DNA of 64,000 bases, taken from contig OZ252002.1 in the NCBI GenBank assembly GCA_965247265.1, forward strand, positions 2,232,001 to 2,296,000. Reading direction: 5' to 3'. Each line of letters opens with the position of its first letter. Within the stretch, counting starts at the first letter, position 1. The notes beneath the pieces were generated by a model that ran no database searches, was not told the origin of the DNA, and was given only the letters and a program-made list of their open reading frames with translations. This DNA comes from G965247265 sp965247265 (GTDB lineage Bacteria > Pseudomonadota > Gammaproteobacteria > UBA4575). Below, piece by piece: positions 16,042-22,009 of this stretch. The translations under genes were made by a program, and so were the position numbers.

Positions 16042-17715
16042 TTAAAACAGTCCCACCACTTCATCATCTTCATCGATGTCGATGTAATTAGCTGCAGGTA
16101 CTTTCGGTAATCCTGGCATCGTCATGATATGGTCACATAAGACCACTAAAAATTCTGCGCCTGCAGATAAATACACATCTTTGATGGGTACTACGTGGCC
16201 CGAGGGGGCGCCACGCAAAGCAGGGTCCGTTGAAAATGAATATTGTGTTTTGGCCATACAAACCGGGAAGTGTCCATAGCCTTCATCTTGGTAACGTTTT
16301 ATCTTATTACGAATCTTTGTTTCCGCAATAACATTGCTGGCGCCATAAATCTTTGCAGCAACCTTGGTAATTTTTGTCCATAACGTATCGTTTTCTTCGT
16401 AGGCATAATGGAGATTAGGTGGCACATGCGCAATCTCATCCACCACTGCTTTTGCTAAATCTTCTGCGCCTGCTCCACCATGTGCCCAATGATTGCACTC
16501 AATCATTTTTACGCCATGATGGGCCATTTTCTCCTGTAAAAGTGAGAATTCCGTGTCGGTATCGGCTGTGAATCGATTGATCGCAACGATACATGGCATA
16601 CCAAAATGATTGCGAATATTATTTATATGGCGTTCTAAGTTAGGAATTCCTTTTTCAAGTGCTGAAAGATTTTCTTCTTCGATATTTTTAAGCTCGGCGT
16701 ACCCGTGATATTTCAGTGCACGAATCGTCGCTACTACAACCACCAGAGACGGTTTCAGATTTGCCTTTCTGCATTTTATATCGAGAAATTTTTCTGCGCC
16801 TAGGTCTGCACCAAATCCAGCCTCAGTCACCACATAGTCCGCGAGTTTAAGTGCTGTTTTTGTTGCAATCACCGAGTTGCAGCCATGCGCGATATTGCCG
16901 AATGGACCTCCGTGTATAAATGCAGGATTGTTTTCTAAGGTCTGTACTAAATTGGGTTTAATTGCATCTTTTAATAAAGCCGTCATGGCGCCGTGGGCAT
17001 TGATATCGCGCGCATGTATCACCTCGCCATTATATTTATAACCACAAATGATATTGCCGAGTCGATTTCGAAAATCTTGTATAGAAGTCGCTAAACATAA
17101 TATCGCCATAACTTCCGATGCGGTAACAATATCAAAGCCAGCTTCCCGGGGATGACCATTAGCAGTCCCTCCTATACCAATAATTATTTTTCGTAGTACA
17201 CGATCATTTAAATCAACGACTCGATTCCACGAAATACGGCGATCATCGAAGTCGAGTTCGTTGCCGTGCTGTAGATGATTGTCAATAAGTGCTGCCAGTA
17301 AATTGTGAGCAAGACTAATAGCATGAAAGTCTCCGGTAAAATGTAAATTGATGTCTTCCATAGGAACCACTTGTGCATAGCCACCACCAGCAGCACCACC
17401 TTTCATGCCAAAACAGGGCCCTAAGGAAGGTTCGCGTATACAAATTAGCGCACGTTTATCTATACGATTTAATGCATCGCCTAAACCAATAGTGGTCGTC
17501 GTTTTCCCTTCTCCAGGCGGAGTTGGGCTTATCCCGGTTACAAGGATTAATTTCCCATCCTCACGGTCTTGTAATGTCTTAATAAAACGGAGCGGAAGCT
17601 TAGCTTTATAGCGGCCATAGGACTCAAGGTGCTGACTCTCTACATTAAGTTTTTCATTAGCAAGGTCAGTAATATTTTGCATCCTTGCTCGTTTCGCTAT
17701 TTCGATGTCAGCCAT
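16042..17715 (-). CDS. fhs: Formate-tetrahydrofolate ligase
   Basis: 557 aa, the usual family length. It makes 10-formyl-THF from formate, THF and ATP in the cytoplasm. Visible landmarks are the P-loop TPPGEGKTTTTIGLGDAL (about residues 66-83), REPSLGPCFGMKGGAAGGG, FTGDFHAISLAHNLLAAL and HGGPFGNIAHGCNS. Many gammaproteobacteria rely on FolD instead, so fhs is an accessory one-carbon gene. Its closeness to the TorT-type uptake operon suggests formate or C1 units arise from demethylation of the imported compound (inference). The ribosome site is weak. Confidence 0.96.
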   Translation of the reverse strand: MADIEIAKRARMQNITDLANEKLNVESQHLESYGRYKAKLPLRFIKTLQDREDGKLILVTGISPTPPGEGKTTTTIGLGDALNRIDKRALICIREPSLGPCFGMKGGAAGGGYAQVVPMEDINLHFTGDFHAISLAHNLLAALIDNHLQHGNELDFDDRRISWNRVVDLNDRVLRKIIIGIGGTANGHPREAGFDIVTASEVMAILCLATSIQDFRNRLGNIICGYKYNGEVIHARDINAHGAMTALLKDAIKPNLVQTLENNPAFIHGGPFGNIAHGCNSVIATKTALKLADYVVTEAGFGADLGAEKFLDIKCRKANLKPSLVVVVATIRALKYHGYAELKNIEEENLSALEKGIPNLERHINNIRNHFGMPCIVAINRFTADTDTEFSLLQEKMAHHGVKMIECNHWAHGGAGAEDLAKAVVDEIAHVPPNLHYAYEENDTLWTKITKVAAKIYGASNVIAETKIRNKIKRYQDEGYGHFPVCMAKTQYSFSTDPALRGAPSGHVVPIKDVYLSAGAEFLVVLCDHIMTMPGLPKVPAANYIDIDEDDEVVGLF

Positions 17716-17800
17716 GTGCTCGTCAACCTAAGTTATAAAATTAATGATTCTGTATCGGGCAATCGAAAAGTTAGCAATCGTTAATAGGGTTAATACTAGA

Positions 17801-17833
17801 TTTCTACCGAGGGATTTTAAGTCCGATTCCCTA
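17801..17833 (-). other. tRNA-Leu(TAA)-like anticodon-arm fragment, possible integration scar
   Basis: On the minus strand it contains GGACTTAAAATCCCTCGGTA, which resembles the anticodon stem-loop and start of the variable arm of bacterial tRNA-Leu(UAA). The acceptor, D and T arms are missing, so it is not a tRNA gene. tRNA-Leu is a common integrase target. Confidence 0.4.
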
Positions 17834-17929
17834 CCTTTTTTAACCAACATCTTATAAAGCATTAACAAACGCTTATAAATGATAGTTAATTATCAGCTTT
17901 AACTTTTAACTGCGCTCAGTTGTGGTCAT

Positions 17930-17950
17930 TTACGCCAAAATTACGCCAAA
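17930..17950. repeat. Tandem TTACGCCAAA pair, possible integrase arm sites
   Basis: TTACGCCAAA at 17930-17939 and 17941-17950. On the opposite strand this reads TTTGGCGTAA twice, resembling the TTTAGGCGGAA pair after the integrase at 23041-23062. Confidence 0.4.
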
Positions 17951-17954
17951 TATT

Positions 17955-17984
17955 AATGATTGCTTTCGGCCAATAGCAGACATA
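17955..17984 (+). repeat. Palindromic repeat, copy 8
   Basis: AATGATTGCTTTCGGCCAAT then AGCAGACAT. It lies upstream of fhs and downstream of the membrane protein at 18016-18348. Confidence 0.75.
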
Positions 17985-18015
17985 CGATAATTATTTTAAA
18001 TATTAAATCAGCCTA

Positions 18016-18348
18016 TTACTTAGCTATTTTCTTTTCCTTGAACAGATATATAACAAGAATAACGTATGGCACGATTATAGCTAGTATAAGAATAACGCTA
18101 TTTTGGCTTGGATTTATAAGCCATATCAATGCAGTTGCAGCAATTCCATATAAAGCAAGAACAATGAAATATAATTCTTTCTTCGTACGATTTAAGAAAG
18201 CAGTGATAATAGCAGGAATAATTAATATACCAAATATGATTTCTAAAGTTATATAAACACCTTTATACGAAACATCTACATATGCTGGCGTGATAAATAG
18301 CGCTATTAAGCATACAACTAAAACCTGCTTATAGAGACTATGAGTCAT
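18016..18348 (-). CDS. Small four-helix membrane protein, unknown
   Basis: 110 aa from ATG 18348, with four hydrophobic segments (about 8-24, 30-50, 60-82 and 84-104) and a Lys-rich tail (FKEKKIAK). A TTG at 18372 is in frame but lies inside a palindrome copy, so it is unlikely to be the start. No family recognised. Palindrome copies flank both ends. Confidence 0.55.
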   Translation of the reverse strand: MTHSLYKQVLVVCLIALFITPAYVDVSYKGVYITLEIIFGILIIPAIITAFLNRTKKELYFIVLALYGIAATALIWLINPSQNSVILILAIIVPYVILVIYLFKEKKIAK

Positions 18349-18352
18349 TGCT

Positions 18353-18381
18353 AATTGACTGCTTTCGGCCAATGGTGGACG
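18353..18381 (+). repeat. Palindromic repeat, copy 9
   Basis: AATTGACTGCTTTCGGCCAA then TGGTGGACGT, with degraded arms. It overlaps the leader of the membrane gene just to its left. Confidence 0.7.
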
Positions 18382-18420
18382 TGCATCTATTCAGAAATTT
18401 AAGAATTAATCGATAGTTAA

Positions 18421-18434
18421 TTGATCTAAATCAT
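18421..18434. promoter_or_regulatory. FNR/ANR-like box
   Basis: TTGAT-CTAA-ATCAT, 9 of 10 consensus positions. It could serve the minus-strand membrane gene (18348) or the plus-strand histone-like gene (18712). Confidence 0.45.
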
Positions 18435-18610
18435 CTAGCAGTACTCGTAATTTAAGTATCGTCTTAGAATTGAACTTTGTAGTCGACAGAGATATGTACA
18501 ATTTACTTTACATATTAATGGCATTAGGGCTCACCTATATTATTTGGGTAAATATTAAACCATATAATTAACATTATTTAATATTTTTAGAATGATAAAT
18601 GCTGCACTAG

Positions 18611-18639
18611 ATTGTCCGCTTTGGGTCGTTAGTGGATAT
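18611..18639 (+). repeat. Palindromic repeat, copy 10
   Basis: ATTGTCCGCTTTGGGTCGTT then AGTGGATAT. It lies in the leader region of the histone-like gene. Confidence 0.8.
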
Positions 18640-18711
18640 AATCGTTCGATAGCTTATAGGCGACATATCTGAGACACTACTGTTACTTACCTTACCTTAT
18701 TGGAGTTTGTT

Positions 18712-18996
18712 ATGGCTGCGAAAACGACGAAAAAGAAAACGGCAAAAAAAGCCACGATAGCTGGCGTAAAGCAGGAATTAACTGCCTTAAGAAAAGCAGT
18801 TATGAAAGAGGCAACTGCTTTGAAAAAGATGGCTGCAAAAGATGCAGCTGTATTGAGAAAAAAAACAGCCCAACTAAAAGAGAAAAGCAAAAGAGAAGCA
18901 GCTACCCTGAAGAAGAAGCTCGTCGCTGCCGAGAAAAAAGCTGAAGCTAAGGTTGCTGCATTGAGGAAGGCATACGCAGCATCAAAGAAAAAATAA
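18712..18996 (+). CDS. Lys/Ala-rich histone H1-like small protein
   Basis: 94 aa composed almost entirely of Lys, Ala, Glu and Leu. An unstructured basic head (AAKTTKKKTAKKA) is followed by a long amphipathic coiled coil with repeated EATALKKMAAKDAAVLRKK-type units and a KKK end. Resembles bacterial H1-like proteins (AlgP/HctA-like composition), which bind DNA or RNA. Start at ATG 18712 with TTGGAG six bases upstream. Function is inferred from composition only, and similarity searches would be distorted by low complexity. Confidence 0.65.
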   Translation: MAAKTTKKKTAKKATIAGVKQELTALRKAVMKEATALKKMAAKDAAVLRKKTAQLKEKSKREAATLKKKLVAAEKKAEAKVAALRKAYAASKKK

Positions 18997-19129
18997 CTAA
19001 GGAAAAGGTGGCAAAGAAGAAGTTACAACCTTGAATTACGAGTAAGAAATAATTCCTTTTTTTTTGCGCTAGATTGAATCCACAGCATTTTACACGACCA
19101 AATCGCTTTGAACCTAAACTCGACGAATA

Positions 19130-19426
19130 TTATGTCTGCTTTGGGTCGTTAGTGGTCATTACAATTGGGTCATCTTCTTTAATAAAATTATTATGAAGTG
19201 CCTCTGCTATTGCTTCGCCAATCTTTTCTGCACCTGAATATGTCAATAATCGCTGTGCGCCAATTGGATTGATTTTCCAACATCTATCTGCAATAGGTCC
19301 TGTCGGCGTAGGCTCTAATTGATCACCTGATGCTGATACCGAATCCTGTGGCACTTCACCAGTAACCATTGAATCAGCGGCCATATAAATAGTTGATCCA
19401 ACTTTAATCGCAACAAATATAGTCAT
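19130..19426 (-). pseudogene. N-terminal remnant of a proteasome-like Ntn-hydrolase, truncated at a palindromic repeat
   Basis: 98 codons. The start MTIFVAIKVGSTIYMAADSMVT resembles the N-terminus of HslV/proteasome-type Ntn hydrolases (Thr after Met as nucleophile, then VAIK and AADS). It continues ...CWKI...LLTYSGAEKIGEAIAEALH, like the next strands of the fold. The family would need about twice this length. The frame then runs into a palindrome copy, which encodes the last residues (TTNDPKQT) and the stop. So the 3' half appears to have been lost where the repeat sits. An FNR-like box is about 90 bp upstream. Family assignment is moderate. Confidence 0.5.
19132..19160 (+). repeat. Palindromic repeat, copy 11, at the end of the truncated gene
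   Basis: ATGTCTGCTTTGGGTCGTTA then GTGGTCATT. It encodes the C-terminal residues of the minus-strand ORF at 19130-19426. Confidence 0.85.
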
Positions 19427-19512
19427 TTTATGGATAGTGTTTTATTGCTCAAATTGATAAACAGCAGTTATCTACACCACTGTTAAAAATTACACTAGGT
19501 AATTTGAATGAA

Positions 19513-19526
19513 TTGATTTAAGTCAA
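19513..19526. promoter_or_regulatory. FNR/ANR-like box between divergent small genes
   Basis: TTGAT-TTAA-GTCAA, 9 of 10 consensus positions. It lies between the minus-strand Ntn-hydrolase remnant (19426) and the plus-strand small ORF (19589). Confidence 0.45.
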
Positions 19527-19588
19527 TTAAAAATAATTATTCTATTGATAGTCTACAGAAACTTATATATCTAATATTACTCTTGATT

Positions 19589-19714
19589 ATGAATACGCTT
19601 CATTCTAAATTTTTATTTACTTTCCTGTTTTTTACAGCTGTAGTTCTTTTATTAATCTTTTTACTAGATGTTTTAGCAACTGCTTCCGATTTCGACCCTA
19701 AGCAGACATTCTGA
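19589..19714 (+). CDS. Possible 41-aa membrane peptide ending in a palindromic repeat
   Basis: ATG 19589 opens a 41-codon frame: MNTLHSKFLFTFLFF and a single hydrophobic helix (AVVLLLIFLLDVLA), then TASDFDPKQTF, whose last residues are encoded by a palindrome copy (19684-19710). It could be a genuine small membrane protein or a truncated one. An FNR-like box lies about 70 bp upstream. No clear ribosome site, so existence is uncertain. Confidence 0.35.
   Translation: MNTLHSKFLFTFLFFTAVVLLLIFLLDVLATASDFDPKQTF
19684..19710 (-). repeat. Palindromic repeat, copy 12 (reverse orientation, partial)
   Basis: TTCCGATTTCGACCCTAAGC then AGACATT. The centre reads CGACCC, opposite to most copies. Confidence 0.7.
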
Positions 19715-19784
19715 TGGTAGACTTTAACAATACAAAATAGCTGGATTTGTTACATTAATTCAAACGCTCGATGTCTATATTTTT

Positions 19785-20267
19785 ATGATAAATGAATACG
19801 AGCTTAGATTAGCAAATATTAAAGATGCTGCTCGGATTGGTAATTTATCTCGTACGATTATTGAGTACGAGTTAGGGTGGTCTTGGACACCGCAACGTAT
19901 CGTAAGAAACATTATTGGTAAAAATACGAATGTTGTAGTTGCTAAAGAATCCAACCGAGTCATTGGGTTTGCACTGATGGGTTATTTAAAGGACGAAGCG
20001 CATCTAAACTTGTTCGGAGTAGATCCAGATTATCAACGCCAAGGAATTGGTACAAAACTAGTAGAATGGCTAGAACAAACAGCGTTAGTGAGTGGAATAG
20101 GAATCATTTATCTAGAAACTCGACTTAGCAATGAGGCAGGTCGAAAGTTTTATCAATACCTTGGTTATAAGACTATACAACATGTCCCTCAATACTATGA
20201 TGGAAAGGAAACTGCAATTAGATTGGCAAAAGATTTGTGGTTGCATGAATATTGCCAACACACGTAA
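19785..20267 (+). CDS. GNAT family N-acetyltransferase (RimI-like)
   Basis: 160 aa with the GNAT fold. N-terminal strand LRLANIKDAARIGNLS, acetyl-CoA binding motif A FGVDPDYQRQGIGTKLVEWL (Q-x-x-G-x-G type, about residues 76-97), and motif B ETRLSNEAGRKFYQYLGYK. Transfers acetyl from acetyl-CoA to an unknown amine. It lies alone between palindrome copies 12 and 13. Confidence 0.88.
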   Translation: MINEYELRLANIKDAARIGNLSRTIIEYELGWSWTPQRIVRNIIGKNTNVVVAKESNRVIGFALMGYLKDEAHLNLFGVDPDYQRQGIGTKLVEWLEQTALVSGIGIIYLETRLSNEAGRKFYQYLGYKTIQHVPQYYDGKETAIRLAKDLWLHEYCQHT

Positions 20268-20310
20268 CTATACATTCCAGTGTCAAGTTCCCGATTAGAC
20301 TAGTATGCTA

Positions 20311-20340
20311 AATGATCGCTAACGACTCTAAGCGGACATT
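20311..20340 (-). repeat. Palindromic repeat, copy 13 (reverse orientation)
   Basis: AATGATCGCTAACGACTCTA then AGCGGACATT. Arms pair well, and the centre is CGACTC. Confidence 0.85.
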
Positions 20341-20383
20341 TAATTGGTAGATTTCAGCCCCCTATTCATGCAAAAAAAATGAG

Positions 20384-20690
20384 ATGACTGTTTTTCGAAT
20401 CATTGTTGCTGCACTACCGCAGATTTTAGTGTTACTACTTTTAGGAGGCTTGTTAGATTTACTTGGTGGCTTCTACCACCACGGATGCAGGATTTAGTGT
20501 TTTAATTCTTCTTTTTTTAATTAATCCTGCTGCAACACTTATTTTGCTTATTATCGAGACCATAAAATATCGAAGATTTGTTAAGAATAATAAAGGAACA
20601 GGATCTCTTACATGGCGTAATACCTCAATATTATTATTTGTTGAAGCACTCGCCACGAATCTATTTATATTGTCGCAACTAAGAATGTAA
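20384..20690 (+). pseudogene. Small membrane protein gene, apparently frameshifted
   Basis: Two overlapping frames look like halves of one protein. Frame A from ATG 20384 gives MTVFRIIVAALPQILVLLLL and stops at 20497. Frame B (20463-20690; TTG/GTG start with poor ribosome-site spacing) gives INPAATLILLIIETIKYRRF, a charged loop and a second helix. Joined, they would make a roughly 100-aa protein of about three helices. Frame A's ATG has little ribosome site, while AGGAGG at 20443-20448 lies in the middle. The alternative is two tiny coupled genes. No family recognised. Confidence 0.4.
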
Positions 20691-20693
20691 AAT

Positions 20694-20705
20694 ATGTCCG
20701 CTAAC
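20694..20705 (-). repeat. Half of a palindromic repeat, cut by an IS element
   Basis: ATGTCCGCTAAC is the left half of a reverse-oriented copy. The IS6 inverted repeat begins at the next base, and the missing half is not found at the other IS end. Confidence 0.7.
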
Positions 20706-21497
20706 GGTATTGACAAGTTAACTTTTTACACATCTACGAATTCTAGAAAAAACGTATTCTATAACGCCGTTGCACATCTCCAAGACGCAAAGGCGTTCTC
20801 CCTAAGTTGATGAAAATGCTTAGCTGATACTAAATGACGACCAAGATTGAAAAGATTATATACCGCTGCATGTGCACTTAAAAAACGTTGCGCTTGCTGC
20901 ATCGATTTAAATCGGCGCATTCCTCGCTCTCGAACTCGCGTCGGTTGATGCGAAAGCTCGGCTCGGTTATTAGCGTATTGAGAAGTATCGTGAATAGATT
21001 CTGGGATGAGTTCTCGATGTGCAACGCCATAGCTTCTTAACTTATCCGTGGCTATTTTTCTGGGTTCACTCCCATGGTTTCTTATCAGGCGCTTAAAAAA
21101 ACGCTTGGCTGCAGCGCCATCTCTGCGTGATTGCAGAAACACATCAACTACTTCGCCATCCTGATTCACCGCGCGCCATAAATAATGTTGCTTACCATGA
21201 ACTTTGACGAATACTTCATCTATGTAAAATGTATCACCGTAGCCCTGGTGCTTTCGCTTCAATCGCCTGGCGTATTGAGGACCAAACTTATTACACCACA
21301 TACGAATGGACTCATAACTGACTTCAATCCCGCGTTCAGCTAATAGATCTTCGATGTCCCGATGACTGACGTTGAAGCGATAGTAGAGCCAGACGGCATA
21401 TTGAATAATTTCAGATGGAAATCGGTGACGTTTATACAAGCTTTTTGATTTATTCATCCAGTAATTGTCGCCCAGATGCGTTTAACTTGTCAGTACC
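20706..21497. mobile_element. IS6-family insertion sequence (792 bp)
   Basis: Bounded by imperfect inverted repeats GGTATTGACAAGTTAA (20706-20721) and its partner GGTACTGACAAGTTAA read on the minus strand (21482-21497), 15 of 16 identical. One transposase fills the element, as in other IS6/IS26 relatives. The 8 bp on either side (CCGCTAAC, AGTTTCAA) differ, so no target duplication remains. Confidence 0.92.
20759..21457 (-). CDS. IS6-family transposase
   Basis: 232-aa DDE transposase of the IS6/IS26/IS240 group, which moves by replicative cointegrate formation. An N-terminal helix-turn-helix (SHRDIEDLLAERGIEVSYESI) precedes the catalytic triad: Asp in FYIDEVFVKVHG, Asp in IATDKLRSYG, and Glu in NNRAELSHQPTRVRERGMRR. 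Full length, with no frameshift, so probably active. It occupies nearly the whole element. Confidence 0.95.
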   Translation of the reverse strand: MNKSKSLYKRHRFPSEIIQYAVWLYYRFNVSHRDIEDLLAERGIEVSYESIRMWCNKFGPQYARRLKRKHQGYGDTFYIDEVFVKVHGKQHYLWRAVNQDGEVVDVFLQSRRDGAAAKRFFKRLIRNHGSEPRKIATDKLRSYGVAHRELIPESIHDTSQYANNRAELSHQPTRVRERGMRRFKSMQQAQRFLSAHAAVYNLFNLGRHLVSAKHFHQLRENAFASWRCATAL

Positions 21498-21519
21498 AGT
21501 TTCAAAGCTAGAGCATGAT

Positions 21520-21801
21520 ATGAACTACATTAAAGAAGCTCATAAAGAAGCAGGCGGTGTTTTCATGGAGATAAAAAGAATAACAGGTATTAGTAGAAGT
21601 AAAGTTAGAATACTTTGTAAGAAAGCCGGTTTAGTGTCTACACATTGCAATAGCGTAGCGCAAATGGCAGCGCAAAAAAAGCGTTTAGGCATTATAAAAA
21701 CTAACGTAATAGAAATTAAAAAAACAGCAGCATTTATAACAATGAGTATTAAAAACAACGCCGTTAATAAAGCAATAAATTCAATAAGAAATGAATCCTA
21801 A
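21520..21801 (+). CDS. HTH-like hypothetical protein of the integrative element (possibly 5'-truncated)
   Basis: 93 aa from ATG 21520, basic, with ITGISRSKVRILCKKAGLVS resembling a helix-turn-helix. The frame is open back into the IS element, so the native start may have been lost when the IS-linked rearrangement occurred. An internal ATG at 21565 (MEIKRITG) is another option. It overlaps the next ORF by 11 bp, as in compact phage modules. Possible regulator; family not recognised. Confidence 0.45.
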   Translation: MNYIKEAHKEAGGVFMEIKRITGISRSKVRILCKKAGLVSTHCNSVAQMAAQKKRLGIIKTNVIEIKKTAAFITMSIKNNAVNKAINSIRNES

Positions 21802-22009
21802 CCTTATCAATGAGGCTGATTTATTCGAGTGTACAGGGTACAAATACCGTGCAGCCTTGCGTAACTGGTTGATAAATAACGCCATCCCATATTACAGCGG
21901 CAAGGATGGTAAACTATTTGTCTACGCGCATGATTTAGCATTAAAAAATAACACACCTGAATATGAGCTAGATGACACCACGCACACCCAAAAACAAGCA
22001 GCTTCCTAA
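21791..22009 (+). CDS. DUF4224-like small protein (excisionase-type)
   Basis: 72 aa. INEADLFECTGYKYRAALRNWLINNAIPYY-type sequence matches the DUF4224 pattern (L-x-E-x-T-G-Y ... W-L ... GIPF) that phages encode directly ahead of integrase. It overlaps the integrase start by 38 bp. Likely a DNA-binding helper for excision (inference from context). Confidence 0.65.
   Translation: MNPNLINEADLFECTGYKYRAALRNWLINNAIPYYSGKDGKLFVYAHDLALKNNTPEYELDDTTHTQKQAAS

Larger units (their letters stand above)
17716..18015. other. 300-bp gap upstream of fhs with att-like remnants
   Basis: Upstream region of fhs. It contains a fragment resembling the anticodon arm of tRNA-Leu (17801-17833, minus strand), a tandem TTACGCCAAA repeat (17930-17950) and a palindrome copy (17955-17984). 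No ORF. Confidence 0.5.
18373..18711. other. Gap upstream of the histone-like gene
   Basis: 339 bp with one FNR-like box (18421-18434) and one palindrome copy (18611-18639). Nothing coding. Confidence 0.5.

Noticed and set aside
17716..18015. Riboswitch upstream of fhs
   Set aside because: No THF, SAM or glycine riboswitch core sequence recognised; the conserved-looking segment is better explained as a tRNA-Leu-like fragment.
2539..20705. Integron cassette array with attC sites
   Set aside because: Short genes separated by similar palindromes recall cassettes, but the repeats are only about 30 bp, have no paired GTTRRRY core sites, occur in both orientations, and no integron integrase is present.
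2539..20705. CRISPR array
   Set aside because: Copies are hundreds to thousands of bases apart with genes between them; there is no regular spacer length and no cas gene.
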